Source of the DNA: Siphonodentalium dalli
Lineage: Eukaryota > Mollusca > Scaphopoda > Gadilida > Siphonodentaliidae
DNA: 64,000 nt
NCBI GenBank assembly: GCA_032622095.1
Contig: CP136067.1
Span: 77,154,705 to 77,218,704, forward strand
Direction: 5' to 3'
Below the pieces are notes generated by a model, which made no database searches, had not been told where the DNA came from, and saw only the letters and a list, made by a program, of their open reading frames with translations. This document shows positions 37,371 through 48,476 of this stretch, one piece after another. Position 1 is the first letter of the stretch; every line of letters starts with the position of its first letter. The position numbers and the translations under genes are program-made.

Positions 37371-37922
37371 TCAAAGACAAATCACTGTTTCTGAGAGTAA
37401 TTTTGACGATTGTTTTGGAACAACTAGCTCAACTTGAAGATATATTTTCTGGATACAGTTTCTGGAACCGAATGAAGAGCTGACTCTTTTACTTGAGTTG
37501 AGTCTGAGTGCTGACAACAACAAATTTCCTTGTGAACACAACCGCAGAAAATGTACTATGTATAGCTGACAGCAATTTTCTGAGCATCTGAGTGTGAAAG
37601 TTTTTTTATCAGCCTCAATTATATGTGATTTGAATGCATAGTCCCAAATGGGCAATGCAAAATCCATTGCTGCGTGTGCACCGAGTTTGAACACGTCTTT
37701 TTGGTTGTGTGCAGTTCGCTTGTTCAAGAAAACACCGTGTCCGTATAATGTGTGTGCTCTTGTAATTATCTTGGCCATACTTTTGACACCTGAAATATCA
37801 CAAAGGGATTGGAAAAATTTAGTCAGTGGTTTCGTGTATCCAACTTTCAACTTGCTGAGACGGTGAAATGACAGAACATATCTGTTGATTATTAATTTTT
37901 TACCATCTACTGATTCTGACAT
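37371..37922 (-). CDS. 183-codon ORF, unknown protein
   Basis: This uninterrupted minus-strand frame is longer than chance frames usually are in DNA this AT-rich. It starts MSESVDGKKLIIN, with a lysine-rich N-terminal half and a central DFALPIWDYAFKSH; the cysteine-containing segment LRCSENCC follows. No transmembrane helix or known domain is apparent. An in-frame stop lies seven codons upstream of the Met, so the start is fixed if the frame is intronless. It could be a small gene, an exon with read-through into an intron, or a fossil of a mobile-element protein. See the adjoining coding-like sequence to 38270. Confidence 0.35.
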   Translation of the reverse strand: MSESVDGKKLIINRYVLSFHRLSKLKVGYTKPLTKFFQSLCDISGVKSMAKIITRAHTLYGHGVFLNKRTAHNQKDVFKLGAHAAMDFALPIWDYAFKSHIIEADKKTFTLRCSENCCQLYIVHFLRLCSQGNLLLSALRLNSSKRVSSSFGSRNCIQKIYLQVELVVPKQSSKLLSETVICL

Positions 37923-38270
37923 TCTATGAACATTTGTGACTCACTGTCCCAATTATCCAGCATTGTTTTGTCAATAACAAACATAGGGTTTTGGACACTG
38001 GGCTCAAGGTAAGAACCAAATATCACAGCGTCATTGGAACTTTTCGAATAATACTCATACGTTCAATATGTTGTTGGTTTATTTTGAGTTGCTATATATG
38101 AAAAGCAAATATTCTACAACTAGTGCACCAGTCGTCTCGGACAACCCTTAGAATTGTGTTCGGGACAAAGATTGACACACAACTGAAGCGGTGACCCGTA
38201 TAGGAATCACTAAACTAATTTCCCATAGACGACAGTGTTAACGTTTCGGCCAAATTCACTGAACTGAAGC
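37923..38270 (-). other. Coding-like minus-strand sequence upstream of the 183-codon ORF
   Basis: In other minus-strand frames this stretch gives protein-like pieces. One contains DAVIFGSYLEPSVQNP and then DKTMLDNWDSESQMF (about 38040-37910). Farther upstream is RVVRDDWCTSCRIFAF (about 38150-38105). The breaks are stops or frame changes. A donor-like GACA|gtgagt lies at about 37945. It may be a multi-exon or decayed extension of the same gene. The identity is unknown. Confidence 0.25.
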
Positions 38271-40013
38271 ATGCAGACCACTCGAGTGATGTTTACCCAG
38301 CTAGATTGTCACCAGTTGATAACAAAAATGCAAGAAAAATCATAGGTCATGTACTTTTTAAAATAAATCCCCATGTGTACGACAGGGGTATCATACAGCC
38401 AAATGTTATCTGGAAAAACCCAGAGCTATACAGAAGCTAGTTAAATACATTTTCCACTCAAAAAAATCCATTCCCCCATTAATTCACCAGTTTAAATTAT
38501 TTAGATACGATGTACAAATAAAACAAAGAAGATTGCATCCATTAATAATGTGTCACATGTATCAGGTGAATGCCATTCTTCAGTTACCGTCACCTCTAGC
38601 ATTCAACGGTGCACTCGCACACCTACTCTGGAACACATTTAGCTCCCTGATTCCTTTAGCCACTGCACACAACAGCCTTCTGGCACCTCTCCGCGGCGAA
38701 ACAGAATCGAACAGTACTTGGTTCAAACATGCAACAATCATTAGACGAAATTCAAGGAAATAGGAAACGACAGAAACAACATACTTGAATATAGAGAAAA
38801 GATCAGGAAATAATACAATAGATGACATAAATTTAATCTAAAACATTGTGAAGAGGCGTGACTATCCGATTGAGTGAGACGGATCAACTCCATGACAGTC
38901 TTGAAACAATGTACATGTAGGACCAATGTGGGCTATTTCGTACCGGAAGGTAGTTGCCTCTTGTGATACGATCATCCTAGTACAACTATGACGCCTACAC
39001 GACCAATCGCGTGTTGCAGCACACGATTAACAGGGTGACACAATAGGGAGCTCTTACCCATCACTGAGGGGCGGTGGACCCATTCTGCCCCGGGATTGTA
39101 GTGGTTAGATTGTAGACAGCACTGGCATGTGAATATGAAAGTTTGTTTCTGTGTGTATGGCAACCCTCAGTTATATAGTCCTGAAATAATATCCACATTA
39201 AGGGATTTATAAAAACTATCTATAAATTGAGCACAAAACACTCTAAATAAGGCATGCGTTGGGTAGGGTCCAATACGTGTTTACATACACATAATCTAGG
39301 GATGGAGTGCGGTCCATGATCCTCGAAACAAGTTTGTTACTCAAGCTGCACAATATTTTACTCAAAACTACCATTATATAATATGTTATAAAATTTATAC
39401 AAGAAGTGATAATAAACCTTATGTATATAAAATACGGGATCATGAAGTAGTTTGATTGCGCCTACTCGCGATTACCAACTACGCAACAACATTTAACCAA
39501 TGACTTCTTAACACAAGAACTTGAAATATTCCCCGCTAGCCATCCCGGATCCGTACATACACATAATAATACATAAGACTAGAAGATGCATAACATATAT
39601 AGAATGCTAAGTTTGACATCGATTTAAGTTGCATATGGATATAATCACGTTTGGTGATGCCTATATAAAACATAGAAACATTGTGTTACTGGATGATTCA
39701 AAGTAATATGAACAGTGGTATATATATTAGATGGCACTCCAGGATAAATATTTTTGTTTTATATCACCCTAAACTTGAAACAAGTTAATTTGGCATTTTC
39801 TGATAACAAACTTTGGGCTATTAATGGGATGTGTATGTGATGTGCAGATATGAGATTAGAAAAGTAGGTGGGCACCAGAAAATTTTGAATGAAAATTTCA
39901 ATTAAAACAGGGGATGGATTCTGAAATATGTAGTACGGTAACTAACTTGTATAACAAATAAGGGTCCCAAAACGTCACCAGTAGACGGTAAATTGCCAAA
40001 CGTATCTAGAACT
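38271..40013. other. Gene-free stretch
   Basis: A plus-strand frame at 38533-38763, with open sequence upstream to about 38450, has protein-like composition but no motif. The rest shows nothing recognisable. Confidence 0.4.
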
Positions 40014-40019
40014 GTTATG

Positions 40020-41205
40020 TACGTGGCTGGTTTAGGACATGGAATTATTTTTTTATTTCGTGACCACGAAATAACTGATTGACCTATGCATATATCCAGA
40101 TAGCTTTACGACGACTGGTTACACTTACACCGGGTGCAATGCGTACGATCGCAGAGAAGCTACTATAAACCCCTTATGGCGTGGTACCCGGGCTCTATGG
40201 GGATATGAACGTCCGATATAAACTAGCCCAGAGAGAACGGGGAAACACGGGTTAGGTGGCTCCAAGACAAACTGAATATTCATTAGTTTTTACCACAAGG
40301 GGTCGAATGGGAATGACATTTCTCTCGACCTATTGACCGATTTAAGTCAAATAAGGGGTTTTGTAGGGTGGCCCCAAAACAAACTTATAAATATTCACCC
40401 CTTTCAACCATACCCGATCCAAAATGGTCGCCGCTCAGAAGGGGTCAAATAGGGTACACATTATTTCTTGGCCACTTGACCGATATAGATCAGATAAAGG
40501 GTGTTGTACGGTGGCTGGCAAAGCAGGCTAAATTTTCACACCTTCAGCCCACCTCGAACGAAAATGATAACTGATCAGAGGGGTCCATATATGGTACCCA
40601 TGCAATTCCCCCTCCATTTTAGGTCGAATAAAGTGTGTTGTAGGGTGACCCATGAGACAAACTAAATATTCACCCGCTTTCACCCTCCGCGATCCAAAAT
40701 GGCCGCCCCAGATGGGTTCAAATGTGGCACCTATACAATTTCTCGGCCCCTTAACCGTTTGATGTGGTATAATGGGTGTTGTAGGATGGCCCCCAAGATA
40801 TACTGAATATCATGGGTGTCCTATGTGACCCCCCACCCCCCCTGGACGGCGGCAACTTTGGATCGGGTTGGTGAAAGGAGTGATTACTTCATTTGTTTTA
40901 CGGGCCACCCTACAACACCCTTTATATCATATCGCCGTGGCTCATGCCAAGATGGTGGACAACAACAACAACCAGATCACCTCTATCCGCTTCCATTACA
41001 ACAGTGAGTGACGATCGTATATCACGATTAGTTATTTCGTGGCCACGAATTAGTTATTTCGTTACTAATTCGGGGCCACGAATTAGTTATTTCGTACGAA
41101 TGACTAATTCGTGGTCCACTAATTAGTTATTTCGTGGCCACGAATTAGTATTTCGTGGCCACGAAATAAAAAAAAAAATTCCCATGTCCTAAACCAGCCA
41201 CCGTA
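40020..41205. mobile_element. Non-autonomous DNA-transposon-like element with ~50-bp terminal inverted repeats
   Basis: The left end reads TACGTGGCTGGTTTAGGACA, then a T-rich run and 'tttcgtgaccacgaaata'. The right end is the complement with one extra base (TACGGTGGCTGGTTTAGGAC inverted) and the same T-rich and 'ttcgtggccacgaa' segments. The hexamer gttatg flanks both sides (40014-40019 and 41206-41211) and is a candidate target duplication. The interior holds a degenerate ~135-bp tandem array (about 40225-40830, landmark 'gttgtagggtggcc'). A cluster of the 14-bp perfect palindrome TTCGTGGCCACGAA follows (41036, 41131 and 41152, with degenerate ones between). No transposase was found. Confidence 0.75.
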
Positions 41206-41253
41206 GTTATGATCCCGGGAAGAGATATAAAAATAAAAATAAACTAAATCATA

Positions 41254-42030
41254 GTGAAGTGGGTAGTTAACATCGCTAGTTGGTCTCTCCAGTCTAGCGG
41301 GGGCTACTTGACACTTTGCTTGGAGTTCCGGACCAAAAATGCTGGTAACCAGAGATCTAAAGACCGGGACGTCAACGCCAAAGCCACCCGCTGCACCATG
41401 CAGAAGATGAAGACCGGGCCTACGAAGAAAAAGACTCCTTCTAGGCGCAGAAGGGACGCTGCTAGACGGGCGAAGTGGAAGAAGAAGATGGGGGCGACCG
41501 TTGATCGACCGGTCACCCCTCCCCGCGTGGTTCAGCCGTCCAGTGTCGCAGCCGGCAGGCCGGAGTTGTCTAAGAGACGCCCAGACGACCCGACCTGCAT
41601 GGAGACTGACGACATAGTACCAGCTAGCAGGGACTCCGTGGATCTGCCGGAGATCCCTGCTGTCGTCGTCGAGGCTTGCGGAGACAGGGACGTGGATACC
41701 ACCCCAGATGTTCCTGCCGCCAGCTTCGACGTGGAACTGGACAGCTTTACACCTCGGACACCGGATTACCAACACATCCCGGTGTCCCCCAGCTCCACCA
41801 GCACCAACACCAGTACAGCCACCACCCTCTCTCAAGAAGAGTATATGACCATTGCCCGTTCTGTGGAAAAGACTGTCGCTGATTCAGAAAGATTTATGGC
41901 AAAACACCGATTAGAGCAGACAGAACGGGAAGAAAAACAGGCAGCCTTGATGCTACAAATTCAACAACAACAACAACAGCAAACAGAAACTCAACAGCGG
42001 AAAAAAAAGAAAGCCAAGAAAAAGAAATAA
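41254..42030 (+). CDS. 258-codon basic ORF, retroelement ORF1/gag-like, probably 5'-truncated
   Basis: The frame is GC-richer than its surroundings and long enough to be real coding sequence. Residues 57-80 form a highly basic block (KTPSRRRRDAARRAKWKKK), of the kind seen in many uncharacterised repeat-encoded invertebrate proteins. Residues 85-190 are Pro/Ser/Thr/Asp-rich and probably disordered. Residues 193-258 form a Glu/Gln-rich likely coiled coil with a poly-Gln run and a lysine-rich end. The first ATG is at 41398; upstream codons remain open to a stop at 41245-41247. The frame begins about 50 bp after the right end of the 40.02-41.21 kb element, whose insertion may have cut off the 5' part. 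The minus-strand 238-codon frame is its shadow. Function is not known. Confidence 0.6.
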   Translation: MKWVVNIASWSLQSSGGYLTLCLEFRTKNAGNQRSKDRDVNAKATRCTMQKMKTGPTKKKTPSRRRRDAARRAKWKKKMGATVDRPVTPPRVVQPSSVAAGRPELSKRRPDDPTCMETDDIVPASRDSVDLPEIPAVVVEACGDRDVDTTPDVPAASFDVELDSFTPRTPDYQHIPVSPSSTSTNTSTATTLSQEEYMTIARSVEKTVADSERFMAKHRLEQTEREEKQAALMLQIQQQQQQQTETQQRKKKKAKKKK

Positions 42031-43521
42031 TTCTATGTCAAGATCATTTTCATTTCACCCTCACCAATCTCATGTTAATGTAACACCATTACATGTATCA
42101 TCATTAAATTCAACAGTGGGTTGTAGGAGAGGGGTTCCGTCCCTTTCAAATCTTCCCGGGAAAGTTTCCCAAACCCCCCATAGTAGTAGTAGTATCATAG
42201 TGAAGTCATATACTGGAATGACGGACTGGAAACGTTTTGTAGCGGTAAATTTGACTGTTGAGCATTTTAAGGGTACGTCGGCCCGTTAGACTATCGAACA
42301 TTCAGCATACACCGGAGATCACTTCTTTCAGAGTGATAACTTTACTCATGATATATACCGCGGCCTTTTAATAGATATGTACAAAGTAGCACTTGTGAGA
42401 ACATTTGAAACATATACCGGGCTAAACAAAATATACCTTGCTTCCACAAAGCGCTTATCGAGTTACATATATGGTATATATCATGATTCGGTCATGCGAT
42501 GTCCACTAAATTTACCGATGGAAATAAATGGGGAGAGAAATATATCTTAAACATTTATGGACAAACACGGGGCATATATATTTACTGTGAAATTGCAAGC
42601 TCAGGTGATAATGACTGCGAAAAACCGGACCAAATGGACAATAAATTTATTAATTGGCCATAACTTAATTATGTAAAGAGAACATGTTTACCTAACTCAC
42701 TTAGCTCCGTAGTTAGGATCTAGCTGGAATATTTAACTAGGTTTGCACGGTATAAAGGCCATTCGTTCCCAATTCCAATCGTTGTGGGATAATGTTCCTC
42801 GAATGTTAGTTGCTATAACGTTGGGAATGGGAGTGGGAGTTGATCTGCAGTTGATATGCGTTTTATCGCGGACTCTCTCAGTTCGGTCGATGCGAAATCA
42901 GGTCATAGCTTCGTTTCAGCGGAATATGCATTCCTTAATTTCCTTTGATCTCAGGTAATGTTCGCATCCGCCATTTTTTGACAGTCGATGCTAGTAGTTA
43001 CGGCTTGCACATTTCATATGACTCTATGTTCGAGGCTTACTTTTATTTCCGATAAAAGATCTCGGGTTTAGTTTATTGCTTCTCCGGTGTATTTCTTTTT
43101 ACCTTTCGGTGGTTATTTCATTGCATGTTACTTCAGGTTCATATAGGATTTATGTGGCCATAAGTTTGTCACCGGGCGTGACGACTTGAGCTGCATCGAC
43201 AAACGCTATCTATCAAATCTGGCTGCGTGAAAATAGTCCTGTTCAACGAGGTATGAACGGGAATTCAACTGGGCGTTAGCTGATCTCAGGACACATGTAA
43301 TCTGATTTCAAACGAGAGCCATTTTATCGTCTGTATATTCTTATTTCTCCATCGGATACCCAGTCATGTCTTCGTATTCTCTGTCATGTTGCCTCTTTGT
43401 GTTCGTCTTTATGTTGTTTCATTTTTTCTGGTTGGCTTGCTGTGATGGCCGGCTATTATGGAGGCAATTCGATCTCTTCGTTCGTTGTTATGCCGGATTA
43501 TTTGAATGAGGTAATCTGGTA
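42031..43521. other. Gene-free stretch with one weak exon-like signal
   Basis: A frame at 42743-42958 ends at a donor-like CTCAG|gtaatg (after 42955), and a possible acceptor 'gactctctcag' lies just before 42881. Both are too weak to call. Nothing else was recognised. Confidence 0.35.
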
Positions 43522-43527
43522 GCTTAC

Positions 43528-43624
43528 CCTGTAAATCGGAGAAGTTTTTATACTTGCGGCTTCTCGTTTCACAGGGTGAATTATCTGGTCTACCGTAATC
43601 GCCGAACACGTGAGGAAATGCCAT
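43528..43624 (-). CDS. Weak candidate first coding exon
   Basis: On the minus strand an ATG with G at +4 opens MAFPHVFGDYGRPDNSP and the frame remains open to a strong donor (CAGG|gtaagc). The open frame extends on both sides, so neither the start nor the splice site is proven. No family recognised. Confidence 0.22.
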
Positions 43625-43669
43625 GCGAAGTGGACTTAGTACTAATATGCACGAGAGGATACTCATTCA

Positions 43670-44835
43670 GCTTTAGTTGTCTTTTTTGACTTTGTCGCGT
43701 GACGTGCTCACCGGGGTGGGGTGGGGGTGTCACATTGTGACAAACTGGCTCACCAGTTCAGAATGCACTTCACTCTTTGTTGCTATTTCTCGGCTGCTGT
43801 CACGTGCATTTGAGTAACTTAGCGTCAATCCATGTTAATATAAATGTTGGATTTATCCTTTATTGTCTGTCAGTATTTATATGTTTGAAGTGGCATAAAA
43901 TGCTCAATTATTACGTGCTTTTGTGGCGTTCCTGTGATAATAGTAGGTCGACAATTTATTATAGTCAAGTATGTACTTTATATGCTGTTAAAATAATTTC
44001 CGATGTTATATAAATGGTCGCCCCCCCCCTCGAGAATGGGTTTCTTTTCCTGCAGCCAGTAACCATGGGGGCTATATTAAATGTCGAAAATGAGACGGTA
44101 TTGGTTGAGTTTAGAATTTCCTTAATATTCATGATCGATTGTTATGTGATGGTAATTGGAGGTCATGAACAAATTAATTTGGAATAAAATATAAAGTTAC
44201 GCTCCTAAACTACTTCAAATCTTGCATTCGTATACACAGCAAAGAAATGTAAACGCAAGAAGCCATGCAAATGATTCCCGAACATCCCAAAAAGGAAAGC
44301 CAATAGTTCCAGAGTGGTTTTTCCACAAAAATTATTCTTCGGCAATTACTAAAGCGTGGATGGTTGCAGATGTTCCATGTGAGCTAATATAATACCTCAG
44401 GGGATTGTAGCACGTTCTGCTGCCCCATCCTCACTGCCATTATGCGCCTGATATGCGTCATGGTAATATACAAGAGACACAGATAATGATAGCATTTCCC
44501 CGATTTTTACCATCGATCGGAATGGTATCGATGTCAACACGGATGGATCGGTGACGAATTCCTCCTTCAAATAATACCATCAACGCCCATTAATTTCATG
44601 TCTATATCGATATCAGTTGATTTATTTTTGAACATCAAATATTGTCTTTGAATGCGGTCATTTCTCAGGATTGAAGCGTCTCAGAATTAATGGCGGCCTA
44701 AAACAGCGAATTTCACCCCTCTTGAGTCTTTTCAAATAAAAAATCGATAAAACTATATAAACTTATCTAGGGTTCAATGCCGATTTATCGGCTGATAAGT
44801 TATATACATATACTAGCTGGGGTACTGGGCCCCCT
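43670..44835. other. Gene-free stretch
   Basis: Low-complexity C runs occur near 44022. There is no supported coding sequence or repeat unit. Confidence 0.45.
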
Positions 44836-45690
44836 CAAGTCATTTGAATGAATTATCATTCACCTGAGTTTAGCAGCACCTATTGTATGATACTCTCTTT
44901 CTTTTAAGCTGATAATAAACGCTATTAATTGCTAATTGAGAGCGCCTCGGTAAGTCATCTGAGGTCAACGGCACCTATCCCATGCATGAAACTCTCCGTG
45001 CCACCTTACATCTGTTTTTTTCTTCATTTTCAAGTTACCTCTGTGTACCAATTTCCCCACATATACTCTGAGCTGGTAAGAAACGCTCTTTATTTATCAA
45101 CTATGTTAATATAATGTATTTGCCCCCCACCCCATTTAAGTCATCTTGGGCCAATAGCGCCTATCCCATGACATATTCTCCCGGTTAGATGACTCAGCTG
45201 TATTTTCCTGCATATATTATAATATGATACTGAACGCTCTTTATTGTTGATGATAATATAATATATTCCGCTTTAGGGTCAACGGCACCTATCCAAAGGT
45301 ACTCCCGGGCCAATTTACCCGTGCATACCAATTTCCAGCGAACCGGGTCCAACTATATTGGGTATATGATTAATTATTTAATTAAACTTGTTTATGATTG
45401 CCCATTTAAGTCGTCTAATGTCAACGGCACCTAGCTCATGGTACTCATCGGGTCATTTACCCATGTGACTCAAGTTTCAAAGACCAGATTCCATTATTTA
45501 GTTAAATTAATTATTTGTGCCACTTTAAGACATCTGACGGCACATATCACATGACACTCCCCAGGTCAAATTATCCCCGCGTACAAATGTTCACCACATG
45601 AGCTTCAACCGTTTAGTCACCCATAGCCGGATAGACAAATAAAGATAATTAAATTAATTATTAGTGCCATTTTAAGACATGCGGTGTCCA
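44836..45690 (+). repeat. Degenerate tandem array, units about 110-200 bp
   Basis: Variants of 'catttaagtcatctgaggtc' followed by 'aacggcacctatcccatg', 'tactc.cggg' and 'accaatttcc' recur roughly six times. Each is separated by AT-rich linkers, some with 'aacgctctttatt'. The 'ggcacc/ggcgcc' landmark resembles subrepeats inside the 2-kb unit at 1.5-5.5 kb. The units are old and diverged. Confidence 0.65.
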
Positions 45691-45829
45691 GATACACGAA
45701 TTGTGTTACCTTCCGTTATCTGAGCATGGATCACAAATCATCGCTTATCGAGATTCAAACCCGCTTCATCATCACTGGATGACTTATGTTTGGCCTAATG
45801 GAACCACTAGCTTTATAATGTGCGATAAC

Positions 45830-46745
45830 AACGTCACCGATTTCATTCATATTTGGTATGTAGGTCTGTTGCAACAATATCTCGATTGAGTTCGAAAACC
45901 AGGTTTGTCCAATCTTTTATACGAGACCAATGGGACTTAGTTTGTCTATTTTTTTGCGATTTTGATAACTTAAACAAATTTGACTGATTTCAACGATATT
46001 CGGTATGTTCGTCTAGGATCACCTCTAGATGGGACATATAGAATTTTAACGAATTTCGATGAAAAACATGGCCACCGACAGCCATTTTGGATATTACTCT
46101 TTGCATCACTAAATCCTTTAGCATACCCTGCAGAACACATCCCTTATCTGATCATCACCAAACTTCATAATTTATGGATCCTCGGGGTAACCTCTAGATG
46201 GCTGCTTACCATTTTTCCGAATTATGTTAAAAAACATAGCTGCTAGCGGCCATCTTAGATTTTACTCTTTGTCTGACTAAATCTTTTAGCACACCTTACA
46301 GGTAACATTTCTCATCCAATCGTCACCAAAATTCACATAGATCTGCGAGGTGACCTTTAGATGGGAGACTCCCTTTTTTCCCCGAAATTCGTTAAAAAAA
46401 ACATGGCCGCCAGGAGCCATCTTGGATTTAATATGTGAATCCATCAGCACACACTGTAACCACATTTAGTGGAGAATTGTTTTGAAACTTTACAGGCGTG
46501 TTTAGGATCACATCTATGTGGGAGCTATCGAACTTTGATCCCGGGAACAATATGGGTGGGTCCAATTTCACGTCCGACCGTGTCCTTGACCTCGACCTCG
46601 CCCATATACGCCCATACAGGCATGTTTCTGGACCTCGACCGATCCGACTCAAATTTGGTATGTAGGCCTACTTTGATCTCGGGAACAATATGGGCGCGTC
46701 CAATTTCACGTGCGACCGTGTCCTTGACGTTGACTTTGACCTCGG
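45830..46745 (+). repeat. Second degenerate tandem array
   Basis: From about 45835 to 46470 there are units of about 160-170 bp. Landmarks are 'tc.ccaaa.tt..tat', 'cctctagatggg', 'aaaacatggccgccag' and 'agccatcttggatttta'. From 46533 a different pair of ~139-bp units follows (TTTGATCCCGGGAACAATAT at 46533 and a variant at 46672), each with 'ccaatttcacgt.cgaccgt'. Frames in this region, including 46428-46652 and 46469-46750, are repeat translations. Confidence 0.7.
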
Positions 46746-47443
46746 TTTGATCGGCTCAAGTACAATCACAGTTTATTTCAGCCAGTTTTGTTTTCCCAAT
46801 TAACCCATGCAATCCTGTTACAACCAATTAGTTGTCGTTTTCAGTGCAGAGAAAGGTTACGCTAAAATTGGATCTTTGACATCGTATTTGATGATGAAAA
46901 TTAACACGGTACACCTGCAGTAGCGTCATAAGAAAACAACTCTTCAATAGTCGAACAACAAATTCTCTGTCAATGGAATTCGTTTTGTTTATCATAAAGA
47001 GGTCATATCTAATACACGTGTATCGTATATCTAATTGTGTTGGAGGATAATCTCCATTTAACCGATTGTACAGTTATTCATGCGCATTGTAATACTAACC
47101 GTTTCAAACATTTTCCAAGTGTGTTCCTCAATATTGTTTAGACTCGAGCTGTATGGCCGGTATATGTTTTTGTGTGAATTCGGATTGTTGCAGTTTTCAA
47201 AACGGCCATCAATATTGAGATGTATAGAGTGTGAAATTCAAATTTCCGATTGTATTATTCATTAAATTTCATATTGTTTGGTTCAAAGCACAGGGGAAAG
47301 TGCATCATTTCAAAATGGTGGTTATTTGCCTGATATTAGAACAACTTCCATTTTAGTGACCTGGTATAAGCTCATACCAAATGAGTAATTCTGGTCGCCG
47401 ATTGGTTGATTTGAATTTGAGACATGGTAAATATATATTGAAA
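46746..47443. other. Gene-free stretch
   Basis: No exon, repeat or hairpin recognised. Confidence 0.5.
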
Positions 47444-47590
47444 AGTAACCCTTGTTTCGATTAAGGTTATGCAGTTATAACCGAACAGTTTGAAGATAAA
47501 TAGTATAACGCGCGTAGTGCAGTTATAGAAAATTTATCTTCAAACTTTTCGGTTATAACTCATAACCATAATCGAAACAAGAGTTATTTC
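47444..47590. repeat. Imperfect inverted repeat, arms ~57 bp, loop ~30 bp
   Basis: The left arm (about 47444-47501) and right arm (about 47532-47590) are complementary with a handful of mismatches. Landmarks are 'cttgtttcgatta.ggttatg', 'gttataaccgaa' and 'gtttgaagataaat'. The size and structure resemble a MITE or a hairpin-RNA locus. No flanking duplication was confirmed. Confidence 0.8.
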
Positions 47591-48338
47591 TTATAATGTA
47601 ATTCGTCATTTCACAAGAGTACCACCGAAAGTAGAAGTTGGAAGTTTAACGAGTGTACAACATTGAGACTATTTCCGACCAAAAACGACACATGAAGTTG
47701 AAAGAGACACCTGTCACTCAAAACTTGTGCTCATCGTTGATCACGTCGCGTCGGAAATTCAGCGTTTTTGATTGGCTTGTCACAACTGATCACGCACTGA
47801 TCTCGTGGCACTGGACAGCTGCAGTTGCACGTGGGATTGATATTCGACCACGGTGACACAAACCCGTGTTAGTTTTAATTTCGGTGTTTCATTTCTTTGC
47901 ACATGTTCCATCTTGTTGATTTGTCTGGTTACTTGTGCACTGAATATTAGCATCTAGTACGGTTATTGTCAATAAAGTAATATCCGAAGGAATAGCGTGT
48001 GCTTAATTGGCATCGCGCCAACAAAATTTATGTTGTTGTTTTGCGGATTAATACTGTTTCGAACAGCCGCGCATGATACCAACACAAGACAATGCAAAAT
48101 AATTGCTTTGTTTATCAAAGTTAAATTATTGTCAAACTTCTTTGCACTAACAAAACAAAGAGGTAAATTGGGGGACTATATTTTCCGTCGCCGGTCAGTG
48201 CGTGCAATACTGTGGTACACGGTTGTGGGGCGTCCCAGCCAACGCTGTAAACGTATGTATTTTGCAACTTCTTTTAAGGATTTTGATTTGTTAAAAAGAC
48301 ATAAATCTCTATAGTTGTTTTCATGTGATATACAGGAT
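47591..48338. other. Gene-free stretch
   Basis: A frame within 47997-48314 contains an ATG followed by a hydrophobic MLLFCGLILFRTAA stretch, resembling a signal peptide. Nothing downstream supports a secreted product, so it is not called. Confidence 0.35.
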
Positions 48339-48476
48339 CTTCAACTCGTTATGTTGGGATATAAGATTTTATGAAACTAGTTTGATAAATTTGATTCACA
48401 ACTCTTCTACGACTCGTGAATCAGATTTATCAAACTCGTTTCATAAATTCTTATATCCCAACATAACTCGTTGGAG
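48339..48476. repeat. Inverted repeat, arms ~60 bp, loop 16 bp
   Basis: The left arm starts at 48339 and ends 'ttgattcac' at 48399. The right arm starts gtgaatcag at 48416 and ends at 48476. Shared core words are ACTCGTTATGTTGGGATATA and 'tttgataaat.tgattcac'. Only a few mismatches are present. It is unrelated in sequence to the hairpin 750 bp upstream but of very similar architecture. Confidence 0.85.

Noticed and set aside
38225-38275. Hammerhead ribozyme of a Penelope-like element (ggccgaaacgtt on the minus strand)
   Set aside because: The GAAAC part is present but no CTGATGA core is found at the required distance.
41119-41835. 238-codon minus-strand ORF
   Set aside because: It is antisense to the GC-rich 258-codon ORF; its Arg/Gly/Pro-rich composition is that of a shadow frame, and it extends into the transposon end.
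47997-48314. Secreted peptide gene suggested by a signal-peptide-like start
   Set aside because: The hydrophobic start is isolated; the downstream sequence has no cysteine pattern, splice support or other coding signal.
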